64,000 bases of DNA. Origin: Rhodosorus marinus (Eukaryota > Rhodophyta > Stylonematophyceae > Stylonematales > Stylonemataceae). A program made the translations under genes and the position numbers. This document shows, in pieces, positions 1 through 11,755 of this stretch; position 1 is the first letter of the stretch, and each line of letters begins with the position of its first letter. The stretch is taken from assembly GCA_029953675.1 (NCBI GenBank), contig JAMWBK010000004.1, forward strand, positions 558,001 to 622,000, given 5' to 3'. The notes beneath the pieces were generated by a model. That model was not told the DNA's origin and searched no databases. It worked only from the letters and a program-made list of their open reading frames with translations.

Positions 1-3000
1 ATAGTACCCAGGGGAAGAGGGCTGATCTTCTGCTCCAGAACCTCTCTCATCGGCAAGCCTGAGCGATTTTGCCGTTTTCCTGGCTTCTTGTCTAGGGGGG
101 GGTGCGTGAATGGTGGGGAGAGGGAGGTTGGGTGGGGTGAATCGGCTGGAAGAATGGGTTGAGAGGGAGTGCGACGGTGAGCGATATTAGGTTTAACTCC
201 AATGCACTCTTGGTGTGGTTGAGGAGAGCCGGCAGACATTTTGCGTTACGCTTCCAGATTGTACTTCACAACTGCGACACAATACCAACCACATTTCCCA
301 ACTTTTTCTCACTGACAGATAGATGATCCGATCTCCTCCTATCCGAAAACAAGGCAGGCCCCTCTACTATCCCAGCAGGGCGCTGGTTTCTCTTCTTTTT
401 TTTTGTTGGTTCTTTACACGGACAACTCCTAACAAAAAGAAGAAAAATAACCTTCGAGAAACACAGAACAAACAAACAACGTCTCCCGGGAGAGAGAATG
501 AAGCCCCTCACCCTAAACACTCCGTCGCGCAGAACTCCCCCACCTACTTCCATGTGAGTTGCAACCATCAAAAATTACTGGTGAAGTGAGGAGATTGTCC
601 ACTTCATCCTTCATCCTCTTCCCCTCCCCCCCCCCCTTCCCCTTTACTGAAAACTGTAGACAGAGTTGGTAAAATCCAGAACAGCACACAAAGCCACTTT
701 CATCCGGTTGTCACGTTGCACGCCCTTACTCCCTCCTTGGTAAAACTACCGGAACAAACCAAAGCGTTGGGACCTTAGGCTGACATTCGGGAATTTAATC
801 CTAAATTCACCCCTTTCATTTTAATGTACATCCATTTACGTCCTTTCTATACCCCCCGTTTACTTCATTTCCAAAAACCCCACCCTCGCCCTCCCATACA
901 AAATCTGTGCCTACTACACCCCCTGAATCCCACCCTTGTTCACAAGCCAACAGGGGCATAAAAACTTGCCCAGGGGGTTAACGTGGTTTTCCTCCCTCTC
1001 AAGCTAGGCTTTTTTTTTTTTTTGTTCTCACTCAAGATAATTGAAATTTCTTCATTTTTCAGGTGGTGTGAGGTGGTGGAGGACATCGATAGATTGTATT
1101 CTGAAAACATTTAATTAACCCACAGGCGAATATTGAAGCCCCTCCCACACATCGATTTTGAAAGGTTTCAAGATAGAGAACATTGGCCAAACAGGTTTTT
1201 TTGGGCCAATGAAAAATTCAAACAACAGTACAGCCCTTTTTTTTATGACCGGATGATTCTTTTGAATGCTATTTTAGATATTATTTCTACAATCCCCCCC
1301 CCCCCTCCCCTCTCTGCATCTTCTCCCTCTCCACGTTGTTTTTCCTAGCTGCTCGTTCTAGAGCATCTAGATTCCTTGATTCAGAGTGCGAAAGGCCGGA
1401 TAAATTATTTTTTTTCCTCACTTCTTGTTTTATTTGGTTTTGATGATTTTCGAGGAGTCGAGAGGTGGATGAGTTTCGTTAAAATTTTGTACACAGAGTA
1501 TTTTATTTCTGTTAAAGATATAAATCGTGAAGCGCACATTTCGTTGGCTTATGAAATATCTTTTTTATTCATTAAAGGATCGATTCATTTTTGGTTTTAG
1601 ACTATTATTTAAGGTATCGGGGAAATATTCTTTCTTAACCCTCGGGACGAGTGGGCGTAGGCCATCTAGAATATATGTTTTGTGTGAATTTGTTTCAGCG
1701 CTCCGGATTTTTAATGTGTAGGAGCTACCCCCCTCCAACCATCCCCCCCATTTTTTTCCTTTCTTTCGTGCGAGGGTATGTGAAAGCGCTTGCTGGCTAT
1801 GGCCAAGTCGCGTCATCTGTTCAGATCGTGCGGCTCCTAGTGGCCTTCTTGATGGGGTGGATGGTATGGAGAGGTACAGCGTCTGATGTTAAACGCTATT
1901 CTTTCCTTTTTTTTGCCTTTTCTTTGAAAAAGAGCAGCACTTCCTTGCGTCGCTCGGGATGAACGGCCCCCACGTTCACTGCTTCACTCCATTTGGCGCT
2001 GGATCATCCCACGTCATTAGATGAGAGCGGACCGCGCTTGAAGGGAAAACAAACTGGGGCTGAGACGCCAGGGCGCCCCCCCCTTAGCACAGTTTCTTTT
2101 TTGATGATGTGAGTGACTTTTCTATCGCAGACGATCGCACTTGCTCCAGTGTCTATACACCTCAATTCGGTAAAAAGCTCCATACCAAACTTCGGCGCCC
2201 AACCATCACTTCACCACCCCCCCCCCCCCCCCCTCTCCTTCTTTTGCCTTTGCTCAGCTGGTCTGCAAAAAAAAACAAACAGACAAAAGAGATCCCTCCA
2301 CTGGTGCAACTATGCCCGAGGATATATTGATGATCGATTAAGCTTCTACCTTCCAAAACATTGCCTTCTTGGCATTATCTTCCCATATTTACTCTCAAAC
2401 TCTGTACCCCACCCTCCCCGAGAGCGTCGGGGAGTGGGGGAGTGAGCATCCTCCGCGCTTACAACGGAAACCGAACGAACGAATGGGGGAAACAAAAGAA
2501 AAAATGAATAGAACTTGTTTTTTATAGGATAACTGAGTTCCAGAGCGAGGAAACGCCGGATTTTGTTTCCAACTGGTTAGTTTGTTTTTAAAACAAGATA
2601 GAGCTTCTCAAGACGGAAAAACCTCTTGGCAGGGTGACTTTTAGGTCGCTCTCTGTATTCATTTGTTTTTCAATCTTCCTCAGAGTTGGAAGGTGATCCC
2701 GCGTTTCCCGTTTGCTGTGGATAAAAAACGCGATGTGCAAAACCGAAGAGAAAAACCATTTGGTTTGAGACAAAAATCAATAAAACAGTCTAGTTGAAAT
2801 TACTTTCACTATTCGATTCGGGTTGAGATATTTATAGAAACAGGAGAAACTGAGCATAGTCTTATCGTAAGTGAACTAGTTTTTCTAAAACAAGGGAGGA
2901 TGAACTGATGACACCTCCCCCCCCTCCCTGAATCTTGATCAGTTTTGCTGATATGCAGTAACGGATGAAATTGTAATGGGTTTTTGGTGGAGCTGCTTGT

Positions 3001-5640
3001 CCTTCCGAGGTGTCTATGAACGTTGAAAGTAACAATTTAAGCACCTCTTGATTTTAATATAGACCTTGAAGTAACCAAATTTGATATGGGAGAGTCACTA
3101 CTGGATTCGAAAAAAAAGTTGTCCCCAGAGGCGGATCTATCGCCAGCTACCTTGATCAGCAAGCAGCCAGCATTCTCACCACCCACGCGAGCGATTGGCA
3201 AGCAGAGCTCGATGACCGCCTTGAGACTCCTCGCAACGAGAGTGTATAGTTGAATTGAACAAGCAGTTTTAAAAGGAACAGACGAAGTTTGGTGCTGTGG
3301 ACTGTAAACGATTGTTGTACCCACAGCCAGGCATTAGGGAAGTCGCAGGTGAGGCCCGGAAGTTAAGTCCCTGCGAGGGGGAGGGAAGGAGGGAGTGTGT
3401 GGGCGCATGAGTTGACCTGTCGGTGACTACGGAATTGGGTCACAGGTCTCCATTGCATACATGAGAAAACGTCTGCATCTTCAGGCCCTCCCCGAATCGC
3501 CCAGGAAGCGCATTCGCACGCACATCCATCGCCTAGAATCGAATGGTTTCGTCAGAAAACCTATTTTATCGTTTAGCACATAATTATTATAAGAAAGCTC
3601 GATACTAACTAGGCATTCGTCATGGAATCTACTTTTCGACACGTGTCACTATGTTTCCTGCGTTCAGTAGATATGTTCAACATGCTCTTATTTGTAATGA
3701 GTATTCTACATATTATTGGCTGTATTTGAAAACTTTATGGTGGAAATCGAAAATATTGTTCTTCGAAGAAAATAGATTACAGATTGAACCTGTTTTGATT
3801 AAAGTTATTCAATATTTGCTCACCCACGATAAAAAATCTAAGTTGAGTGGACGCGGACTACGTTAAGCACCGGCAAGAGGATGATTGGGAAGATATCCAA
3901 AAAAACGGCATTGGGTAACCTTAGTAAACTCCTCTAATCTCTTGATTTTTGGGGGTAAATGATGGGCAGGAAGAAGATGGCGCACGGTGATGTAAAGGGG
4001 GGGCTGCCATGTGGTCTGCCAAAAAGGGAGGAACTCGTCGCCGAAATGGAGAAACTCTTCATAGAAGAAAGCCCAGTTTTCCTGGTGATCGTTTTCGTTT
4101 TCGTTTTCGTTTTGTTTGTTTGTTTTTTGAGGGGAAGGACAGCGATGGGTAGTGTGTTTAGCCTAATTTAGCTTTGTAAACCTGTAACCTGTTGGCTTCT
4201 TAGCACTGATCAGAATGGAGCAGGGAGCAATGCACATATATTACGGAAGCCGCTGGTTTCAGCATGTTTCGTAAGTTGGTATGATTCTGGCTGAAAGAGC
4301 TTGGCAGAGAAAAAAAACCGCTCCCCGTGTCACGCTTCTTTCGTGGTTTCAAGTCGAGCACGTTAGAGGGTCAATGCGTGTCACCCACACCCACACCCAC
4401 ACACACACACACCCCTTCCTCCGCTGGGTTTAGGATTTTATTCGTTTACCGTTGACCATCCGTTAAAAACGCATGCAAGTCGGGAAGTGCGCCATGACTA
4501 GGTTTTTTTGTTCAGTACATAGGGCACCACGAGCCGGGTGACGACGATGATTCATGTCGACGAGAATTGCTCTTCTCGATTCATGGGAGAAACTAAATGA
4601 GCACCAGCCCCAGCACCGATTTTGTTCTATTCTTAAAGGGCTATTGTAAGTTCGTGGCGGCACTACTACCGACGTCTCGGCTTATGAGTTATTGCTCGCT
4701 CGGGAATCTTGCTTGATTGTTTTGGACACTAGGATTCATTTTGTTTCGGGTATCAAGGGGAAACGCATCCAGAGCCAGAGGAATTACCGGACTTTGTTAT
4801 ATCTTTTTCATTTCCCCGAGCAACTAGCACGTCCAGAGGGATGCTCAGATATTTATATACAGGCGCTCGGTCTGGTATCGAGAAGCAACGGTGGAGAGAG
4901 CTTGGTGACTCGTGACGATGGGGCCGCCCTCGTGTAGAGAGCGATTGGGAATATATATGGAGCCTTGGAGTGGGTGCATTGCTCTGTGCGAGACGTCTGC
5001 GATAGGATCTCAAACGCGTGTGAGCCTGAGGGTGGGGGAGAGTGATCAATACTTTCACTCAAAGGAAGAGTTCCAGAGAATTTGTAAGTATTGCCTTCTC
5101 CGCCGGTGTTCGGAGCTTTAGACAGATCCAGATCAGGATTGCACAGACAAGTCGTTGAGCTCAGGAAGGTCGCTCCTCTCTCCTGGTGCTAAAGAGGAAG
5201 AGCCGGATGGTGACGTGGCGCCGATGGGGAGGAATAGGGCAGCTTTATTAATTTAGATAGAACCGTAGTCTGCTTTCTCTCTATACAATCCACTGCTTTG
5301 AAACGCTGTGTATTGCGATGGAAGAGCTTTGCCAATTGATTCCCTGAGATTGGAAGGGACGTAGGAGGGGCAAGCGGACTACCCCAAAGAGGATATGTAC
5401 CGAGCACGGACGAGGTTTGGGTGTGAAGATTCGGCCTCCTCTGAGCAAATAAGAGGGCTCCCCGCCCGACCCCAAACTGCACAGCTATCGACGGCAAACC
5501 CGCGCGATGGAAGCTACTGCAAAAGGATGTCGAATCCCCTTGCGCCCCTATTTGGCGTCAAGGACAGCAACCGCTGACAAGTAGTTGAACCTGATCACCC
5601 CAACAAAGCATCCCAGACCTGAAGCCGCTAACTAGAGGGA
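1..5640. other. Gene-poor low-complexity region
   Basis: I see no gene I can support here. The open frames are short, overlap on both strands and carry no recognisable motif. The stretch is rich in homopolymers: C-runs near 627, 1291 and 2217, T-runs near 1010 and 1400, a CA-rich microsatellite at about 4383-4415 and a short TTTTCG repeat at about 4088-4115. It may be intergenic or old repeat DNA that has lost its features. Confidence 0.5.
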
Positions 5641-5659
5641 AACCCCAGGCGGTTTACTT

Positions 5660-6130
5660 GCCGGGGTAATAGCTGATCAAAACGACGCTCACGCGTGGTT
5701 AGTCCGATTCATCCTCCGTCTGTTCACAGTTTTGACATTTCACACCTGTGGGAAGGGAGGCGTTCGAACTTCTCATCCCATTGATGGGGGCTCGTTAAGC
5801 CAGTAGCCGATCAAGGCGACGCTCACATGGGGTTCATCAGTTCATCCCCCGTCTGTTCACGGTTTAGACATTTCACAGACTTGGGAAAGGAGATGTTCGA
5901 ACGTCTCATCCCGTCAGCTTCCGTCTGTCTACGGTTAGACATTTCACACATGTGGCGAGGGAGGCGTTCGAACTTCACATCCCACTGATCGGGGCTCGTT
6001 ATGGCAATAGACGATCAAAGCCACGCTCATATGCGGTTGCGTCCGGTCTATCCCCGTCTGTGCACAGTGTAAACATTTTACAGACTTCTGAACGGAGATG
6101 TTCGACATCCCATAGATCGGGCCTCTCTGA
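5660..6130. repeat. Minisatellite, about four degenerate units
   Basis: Four degenerate tandem units of roughly 100-140 bp share an ordered set of words: GATCAA.GCGACGCTCAC, then CCGTCTGTTCACGGT, then GACATTTCACA, then GGCGTTCGAACTTCTCATCC, then GATCGGGGCTCGTTA. The units start near 5670, 5806, 5916 and 6010. The third is shortened. The array ends about 130 bp beyond the stop codon of the minus-strand gene at 6266. No function is evident. Confidence 0.7.
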
Positions 6131-6265
6131 AACTCGTCTAGCGTTGCGTCCATAAATCGACTACCAGCAGGGATTTTAGCTTTTAGTACATGTACTAGTA
6201 TAAAATTACTCTTTATTTTTTTTGGAAAATCCACCCCATCTATGTTGCTAAAATCTCATAGACTT

Positions 6266-7330
6266 TCATTTGACGGTGACGAACCTGGAGTCCGAGTCCT
6301 CGAAGAGTCCGGTCTTGGTCTCCAGGACGGCTCTGATCTCGTAGAGATCAGCTCGGTTAAGGTTCTTATAGTTTATGGTGAAGGTCTTATCGAAGACCCC
6401 TGGTGGCGCGAAGGCCTTGATTCTCTTGACCAGCTTCTTGGAGGAGTGGAGTTCGAGGAAAAGGTTCCTCCCCGTTGCGACGACGAGGGAGACATAGTAA
6501 AGTCTGACCTTGAGCGGTCCGTTCCTTGGGATCTCAGTGTAGTCACTTACGATGACCATGTGATCGTGTTGTCTGACGGTAACCTTCAGACGGTCCGTGT
6601 CCCGGACATTTCCGCCTCGCGGACCAATTGTCACCTTGATCTCGTAGGAGCCCTTGGCGTTCTTGAACTTGAGGGGTCCAATATCGGCAAGTCCGTAACC
6701 CCTCGGCACCTTCTTCCTCACCTTGGCAACGATTTTTTTGTTGCTCATTGTCACAATGATAGTGCTCGGTTTGGTTGCTGCCCAGTCGCACTTGACATAG
6801 TGAGGGCCTGTCTCCGAGATTCGATCCGAATGCGGTTTGAGGACAATATCAATGCTGTCCTTTTTGGGGATTATAGGTCTCGGGTCAGCCAAGGCGATGT
6901 AGACGTCATTGGCGATCGGCTTGTTAAAGGCCCCGCCCCGGGGAAGAAGGTCTGTCTTTACCCGGTAGTATTTGCCCTTCGTCAGCGTCCCATACCCTTG
7001 AAGGGTCAGCGAAATTGATCCGCTTCCCCTGTTAACCTTCACCCTCTTGAACTTGAGGAACTTGTTAATCCCGATCTCCTGGATGTAGAAGGCAATATCC
7101 CCCGGGGCGCTCACTTGATAATTCACTTTGAGCTTGATGATCCCGGCCTTCGGCAGAAGCTGCTTCTTCTTGTTGGTGATCAAGATACTTCCAGTCGCCA
7201 TCCGAAGAGAAGAGTCCACCTGGACCCGAGATGAGAACACGTCTTCATGGTTCTCAGAGTCGACCCACCCACCCGCAGCAGCCGCTACGAGCAGCAGCAC
7301 CAGAACACTATAAAAACGAATCGTACCCAT
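6266..7330 (-). CDS. Secreted protein with three beta-rich repeats, paralog 1
   Basis: The product is 354 aa. I chose the ATG at 7330 because the longer frame begins with TTG, and from this Met a clean signal peptide follows (MGTIRFYSVLVLLLVAAAAG). The mature part holds three diverged repeats of about 100 aa, roughly residues 45-150, 155-255 and 255-354. Each begins with an I-x-I/V-x-x strand and ends with a pattern like KGxYxVKxxLxPRGGxF (GKYYRVKTDLLPRGGAF, GSYEIKVTIGPRGGNV, DLYEIRAVLETKTGLF). This alternation suggests Ig- or fibronectin-like beta sandwiches, but I cannot name the family. The protein is Lys/Arg-rich and has few cysteines. It is clearly paralogous to the gene at 9518-10618 (shared PRGYGL and GPxYxK motifs), in the same orientation, so the pair arose by tandem duplication. 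It is probably extracellular or cell-wall associated; function unknown. Confidence 0.85.
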   Translation of the reverse strand: MGTIRFYSVLVLLLVAAAAGGWVDSENHEDVFSSRVQVDSSLRMATGSILITNKKKQLLPKAGIIKLKVNYQVSAPGDIAFYIQEIGINKFLKFKRVKVNRGSGSISLTLQGYGTLTKGKYYRVKTDLLPRGGAFNKPIANDVYIALADPRPIIPKKDSIDIVLKPHSDRISETGPHYVKCDWAATKPSTIIVTMSNKKIVAKVRKKVPRGYGLADIGPLKFKNAKGSYEIKVTIGPRGGNVRDTDRLKVTVRQHDHMVIVSDYTEIPRNGPLKVRLYYVSLVVATGRNLFLELHSSKKLVKRIKAFAPPGVFDKTFTINYKNLNRADLYEIRAVLETKTGLFEDSDSRFVTVK

Positions 7331-9004
7331 CCTTTCTTCCCTTCTTGAGTTCAAGCCCTTCCCGCCCTTCCCACCCTCCTTCCCAATACCCTTTCGAATG
7401 CAAACGAATCTCTGCTTTTATCCTGCACAGCTCTCAACTCGAGCTTTCGGCAACTAGCTCAACCACAACTTATGCACGACCAAAATTTCATGATCTACGA
7501 GAAAACAGTACTAAATCATTCATCCATTTAATCTTTTTGCGCACGTACGTGCTTAATGGACGTAAATGTTTCTAGATAGGAATTATTTAGAACAGGTGGT
7601 CAGCGTTTATCTGGATGGTTTATTCCGTTTATTTTGGACAAAAAATCCGAAAAAGATCAACAAGCAGATCATATGCGTATATTATGAAAAGTTTGGAGCT
7701 TGCAGGGACAGAAAAGAGGATCTGGAGAGCTCTGAGGCTTGCCTTTGTCCTAATTTTCTTCCGCGCAGTTTGTAAGCAGTTTTTTCTCCTTTTTTTTAAT
7801 GTTTCATCTGAGGCCGATTTTGTAAGGATTTTTTCTATTGCTTATTTATTCATTTTCTGATTCTTAAGTAGATTATAATCTGCAAAATATATTTTCCAAG
7901 CCGATTTTATTCCCAAAATGGAAGAGGGTTACTACCTAGGTTAGAGAACTGCAGAATACTAATTATTATATTTAAAATATATATAATCGAGTTCGTAAAC
8001 TCACAAAATACCCCTGCGATATGTCAAGTTGTAAATATTGATTGAATGTTGAAGCAGACGTGTCTAGGTCCGAGTTGAGCATGGACGAGGGGGTATTGGA
8101 GGGGCAATTTCTTGAGGCTGATGTTTATTCTAATGGGTATGACCGGAACCCAAGAAAAGAAACATAATTGTTAATGTTTATTTAAGAAAGGGTACTACTC
8201 AAAGTGCAGAGTCAGATTAGTAGGGGTATAAAAACTAATCTTTTCGCTTGCCTTTGACCAGACCTGGTGCAGAGGGATGACTGGTATTGGAGCAGGGATC
8301 ATGTTTGGGTATATATTAGGTCAAGAGAACCTTTTTTTGATCATTGAAATTGTTTGGAAAACTTTAGAATATGTTTCTTTAGAATATTAGTTCTTGATAT
8401 AGAACTTGTAAAGCGCTTAATCAGCGCAATCTCCGTTGTCGGGGCACATTGCCCAGTAGGAGAAAGAAGTCGGGCAGTAGTGCCTAGCTCGGACCGCAGT
8501 ATGAGTGGGGGTTTCAATGCTCCTCTGTCTCCGCACTGTCTTACTCCACCCGTTCTTCTTTCTCACACATCCTCATCAATCGGTAAACCTCCAATAAGAA
8601 GTTCCTTCTTAGAATGGTGGAGCAGCAGTAGGAGCGGAGTGTGGTCTTGACGCCGCCTCTTGTCGCGTGCGAAGAGAAATAGGAGCGGCTGCCGCGAAAA
8701 CCCCTTTAGACCTCAGTGCAGAAGACGTTGACGCATACGCTGAGGGCTTTCTCGCGAAAAATGAACCGCTTAGTGCAACTCTAGGAAGAGGCAGAAGTAA
8801 AAGATGGTTCTAGTTTGAACAGCGCCTAGGACAGATCGCTTGCTCCAAATGAAAACTGCTAAGAGTCAGGTTGCGGGGATCACTCAGGAGTTCGCACAGA
8901 GGTTGGCCACCTCTGGGGCTCAAGCTCGCAGACTACAGTCTGGAGCCTGATCAGTTCTTGTTGACTACCTTGGAGTGCGCCTACCAATCCTTCACCATTG
9001 TCGA
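7331..9004. other. Intergenic region, no supported gene
   Basis: Upstream flank of the 6266-7330 gene followed by AT-rich DNA (7560-8350). Short open frames such as 8354-8650 have no recognisable domain, no signal peptide and no paralog in the window, so I do not call them. I did not find a convincing TATA element for the 6266-7330 gene. Confidence 0.5.
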
Positions 9005-9097
9005 CTATTCACAGCTGCACTCGTCGCAGTTGTACTCGTCGCAGATGCAGTCGGAGTCCTCACACTCCTCCGAGTTTGGACCGTCCAGCGCTTCCAT
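9005..9097 (-). CDS. Candidate 30-aa acidic Cys-rich (metallothionein-like) microprotein
   Basis: A short frame of 30 codons starts with an ATG in good context (ACAAATGG) and ends with TAG. The peptide has seven cysteines in its last 19 residues, in CxC, CxxCxC and spaced-C arrangement (CICDEYNCDECSCE at the end), and nearly half its residues are Asp or Glu. Such spacing with no aromatic core resembles small metal-binding metallothionein-type peptides. The second half derives from a 15-bp direct repeat (TGCGACGAGTNCANC). It sits between the two paralogous secreted-protein genes on the same strand. It may be chance coding within a short repeat; expression evidence would decide. Confidence 0.3.
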   Translation of the reverse strand: MEALDGPNSEECEDSDCICDEYNCDECSCE

Positions 9098-9517
9098 TTG
9101 TTAAGAACCGCAATCTTTGCTGGGTAGCTCAAAGAGAACACGGCCGGTTTGACCTCCTCTTAGTCCTTTTGGCACTCTCTGGATGCTTGAAAATATCGAG
9201 CAGACGCCTAGTGATCAGCTTACGCCTCCCTAGAACACCGCTTCCTTTCCCCAGCCAAATCCAATCCAGACAGAACGATTTCAAGAAGACGAACGGAAGA
9301 CACGTTTTCTTCGCATTTAGGAATGAGAATATTGGTGGTTTTACTACGCTGCGACCGGTATACAAACTACGTGCTAGGGAAATAAAGCTTGCAAGCGGAG
9401 GATGGCGCCAAGCCCTCCTCCCACCCGGCGTTGTATGCGTTGTTGTACTACTCTTCGCACGAATCCCTCCTCATCGATACAAAAAAGGTTTGTCTTCACA
9501 GTTGTAGCTCTAGCTTT
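9098..9517. other. Intergenic, no supported gene
   Basis: Contains only short overlapping frames on both strands. It includes the region just beyond the stop codon of the gene that ends at 9518 (minus strand). Confidence 0.45.
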
Positions 9518-10618
9518 TCAGTTTTCAATCACAACGCTTCTACTGTCGGTGATCTGTGTTCGCCCGTTCTTGCTGTTGACCGACGCGCGGACGATGTAAT
9601 AAGTATTCGTGTTCAGGCCTCCGTAATTCAGGGTGAATTGAGCCGAACCTGGGCCTGGCCTTACTTCCCGTAGAGACGCCGTGATCCTTCGGTTCGGGTT
9701 TCGCAACTCAAGGAGAATATTGCGCCCTTCCTTAACGTTGGACTTGGCCACCCAGTACACGCGAACCCTGAACGGTCCCCTACTGGGGATCGCTGTGAAC
9801 TCCGTCACGATCAGAACGTTATCGTAAGTCCTCAAGTTGACGGTCTGTTTCCTCGTCTGTACAACACCTCCGCCTACGTGTCTGATTTGCGCGGTGACTT
9901 CGTAAGGACCCTGCCTGCTTGTCAAACCTTTGAACTCCAGCGCACCCACGCCTGTTAGACCGTAGCCTCTTGGCACCCTCGTTGTCGATTTATCGATAAC
10001 ATTGTTGTTCCCTTTCCGACGAAGCGTGAGGATGAGGTCGGCCTGCTTCGTTGTCCCCCAGTTAAGCTTTATGTAGTAGGGTCCATTGCCCGTGATCTTG
10101 CCTCTATTGACGTGCGGTGCGATTACGAGGGAGTTTCTGTTCGGAGGCGTTGGTCTCGAGTCGGCACGAGCGACGTATTGATCACTGTCTATTTTCTGGT
10201 TGAAAGGGGCGTTGGCTTTGAGGAGGTCCGCCTGAACGAGGTAAAATCTCCCATTCCTAAGAGGCTTGTCGAAGTTTTGCAGGAGAAGAGTGATCGACCT
10301 TGCTGGCATAGCCATCGGCACCCGAGTTCGCTTGAACTTGTTGAACCCAGCAGCGCCGACCTCCTTGATATAGTAGGCTATATCCGCACGATGGGAAACC
10401 ATGTACTGAATATTCAACCGAAGGGTCTGTCCTGGCTTCACAATCTCCCTCTTGTTCGATATCATAATCATCCCCCCCATACCTCCACCCCGACTCGCCA
10501 CATCAACCTCCACGACATCACGCCCAGGTTCCTGCTCGGAAGCAGGAAGCACACGCAGTTCATTCTCTCCACAGGCCAAAACAGCCAGTAACGCCCACAA
10601 GAACACCCAGCGATACAT
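9518..10618 (-). CDS. Secreted protein with three beta-rich repeats, paralog 2
   Basis: The product is 366 aa. The frame is open further upstream from a TTG, but I chose the ATG at 10618 because it starts a typical signal peptide (MYRWVFLWALLAVLACG). An acidic Gln/Pro/Glu linker follows, then a glycine-rich GGGMGGM stretch, then three beta-rich repeats matching those of the 6266-7330 gene: the first ends near FYLVQADLLKANAPF, the second contains GPYYIKLNW and RVPRGYGLTG, the third ends near TYYIVRASVNSKNGR. Overall identity to the paralog is moderate but colinear to the C-terminus. Very few cysteines; many basic residues. Likely an exported structural or wall protein; the biochemical role cannot be read from the sequence. 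Confidence 0.85.
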   Translation of the reverse strand: MYRWVFLWALLAVLACGENELRVLPASEQEPGRDVVEVDVASRGGGMGGMIMISNKREIVKPGQTLRLNIQYMVSHRADIAYYIKEVGAAGFNKFKRTRVPMAMPARSITLLLQNFDKPLRNGRFYLVQADLLKANAPFNQKIDSDQYVARADSRPTPPNRNSLVIAPHVNRGKITGNGPYYIKLNWGTTKQADLILTLRRKGNNNVIDKSTTRVPRGYGLTGVGALEFKGLTSRQGPYEVTAQIRHVGGGVVQTRKQTVNLRTYDNVLIVTEFTAIPSRGPFRVRVYWVAKSNVKEGRNILLELRNPNRRITASLREVRPGPGSAQFTLNYGGLNTNTYYIVRASVNSKNGRTQITDSRSVVIEN

Positions 10619-10756
10619 ATCGACACTGGATATCTCTAACAGACTCCGTCCGTTACCACTACCCCCCAACCTCCCAAGGACCCAGTCCTTCTGCAACACT
10701 CACCTCCACCACGCCCTCCCCCAATCCGTTCTCCCCTAACAACCTCCGGACGAACA

Positions 10757-10764
10757 TATATATA
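10757..10764 (-). promoter_or_regulatory. TATA-like element of the 9518-10618 gene
   Basis: An alternating TATATATA lies about 140 bp upstream of the chosen ATG, a spacing that leaves a 5' UTR of roughly 100 nt. It is inferred from position and composition only. Confidence 0.4.
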
Positions 10765-10774
10765 GAGAAACCAA

Positions 10775-11678
10775 AACCTCTCTGACAAGCTCTAACCGAA
10801 CAAACGACAGGCCAGATGAGCTCAGAGCTCACACTACATTCTCAACTACTTGACGATAGTCTATATTTAGCAATATACTCATATATATGTCTACTCATAT
10901 ATATATCTATGTAAGAATAGATCTATCTATGAATTTAATATAAACAAGATAGTTTTAGATTTTCAGTCTTTGATTTAGGAGTAAAAAGATCATAATTCAT
11001 TGGGAAGTCTGGCTCAGGAAAGTAGTAGTACCCGGTCCGTGATTTAGACAGTTTTGATCAAAGTCAAGGGAAGAGTTTTGGATGTAATTTTGTATAACGA
11101 AAATAAAATAAACCAAAACGACGTATTTAGTATTAGATTATGAATATCTATCTTGTTCTAGCCCCCCCACTAAACTTGCTGAACTTCTTTTGGCGCTTGG
11201 TAGTTTTCCGTTGTTTTTTTTTTTCCTTTCCTCGCTCTTTTTTTGACAGATTATGATAAGGAAAAAGGGGGGGAGTGAAGAAAAAAGAAAGATTTCATGA
11301 AGTCGGAATATTTATTTTTCGGCGGCCACGGAAATTATATTTTAGAAGTTTTTCAGACGTCTTAAATAAATTCAATGAATTACATGTTTTTATTTGTTAG
11401 TTTTATCAAATATAACGAAGGACTGTGCTGAATTTTGTCTTTCATTTCATTATCTTTGGAGTTTTATTCAATTTTCTTTAGAACAGCGTGGAGTTGGGAT
11501 GTAGAAAAGGGGTAGTGGGGAGAGGGGGGTTGGGGAGGACAAGTAGTTTTAACAATGGTATCCAACCGGTAGAAAAGTAAGAGGGGGTTAATCGGGACAG
11601 GGCGAGGGGACAGGGTCAAGCCTGTGTCCACATCAGATACCTTAGTTGGGGTTCAATTGGTTGTGGGATAGAGCGCGC

Positions 11679-11755
<77 letters not shown>

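Noticed and set aside
6242-7018. 258-codon open frame on the + strand
   Set aside because: It lies antisense within the 6266-7330 secreted-protein gene, has no signal peptide or motif, and is a shadow of the codon pattern on the other strand.
8354-8650. 98-codon frame on the + strand
   Set aside because: No recognisable domain, no signal peptide and no repetition in the window; indistinguishable from a random frame.
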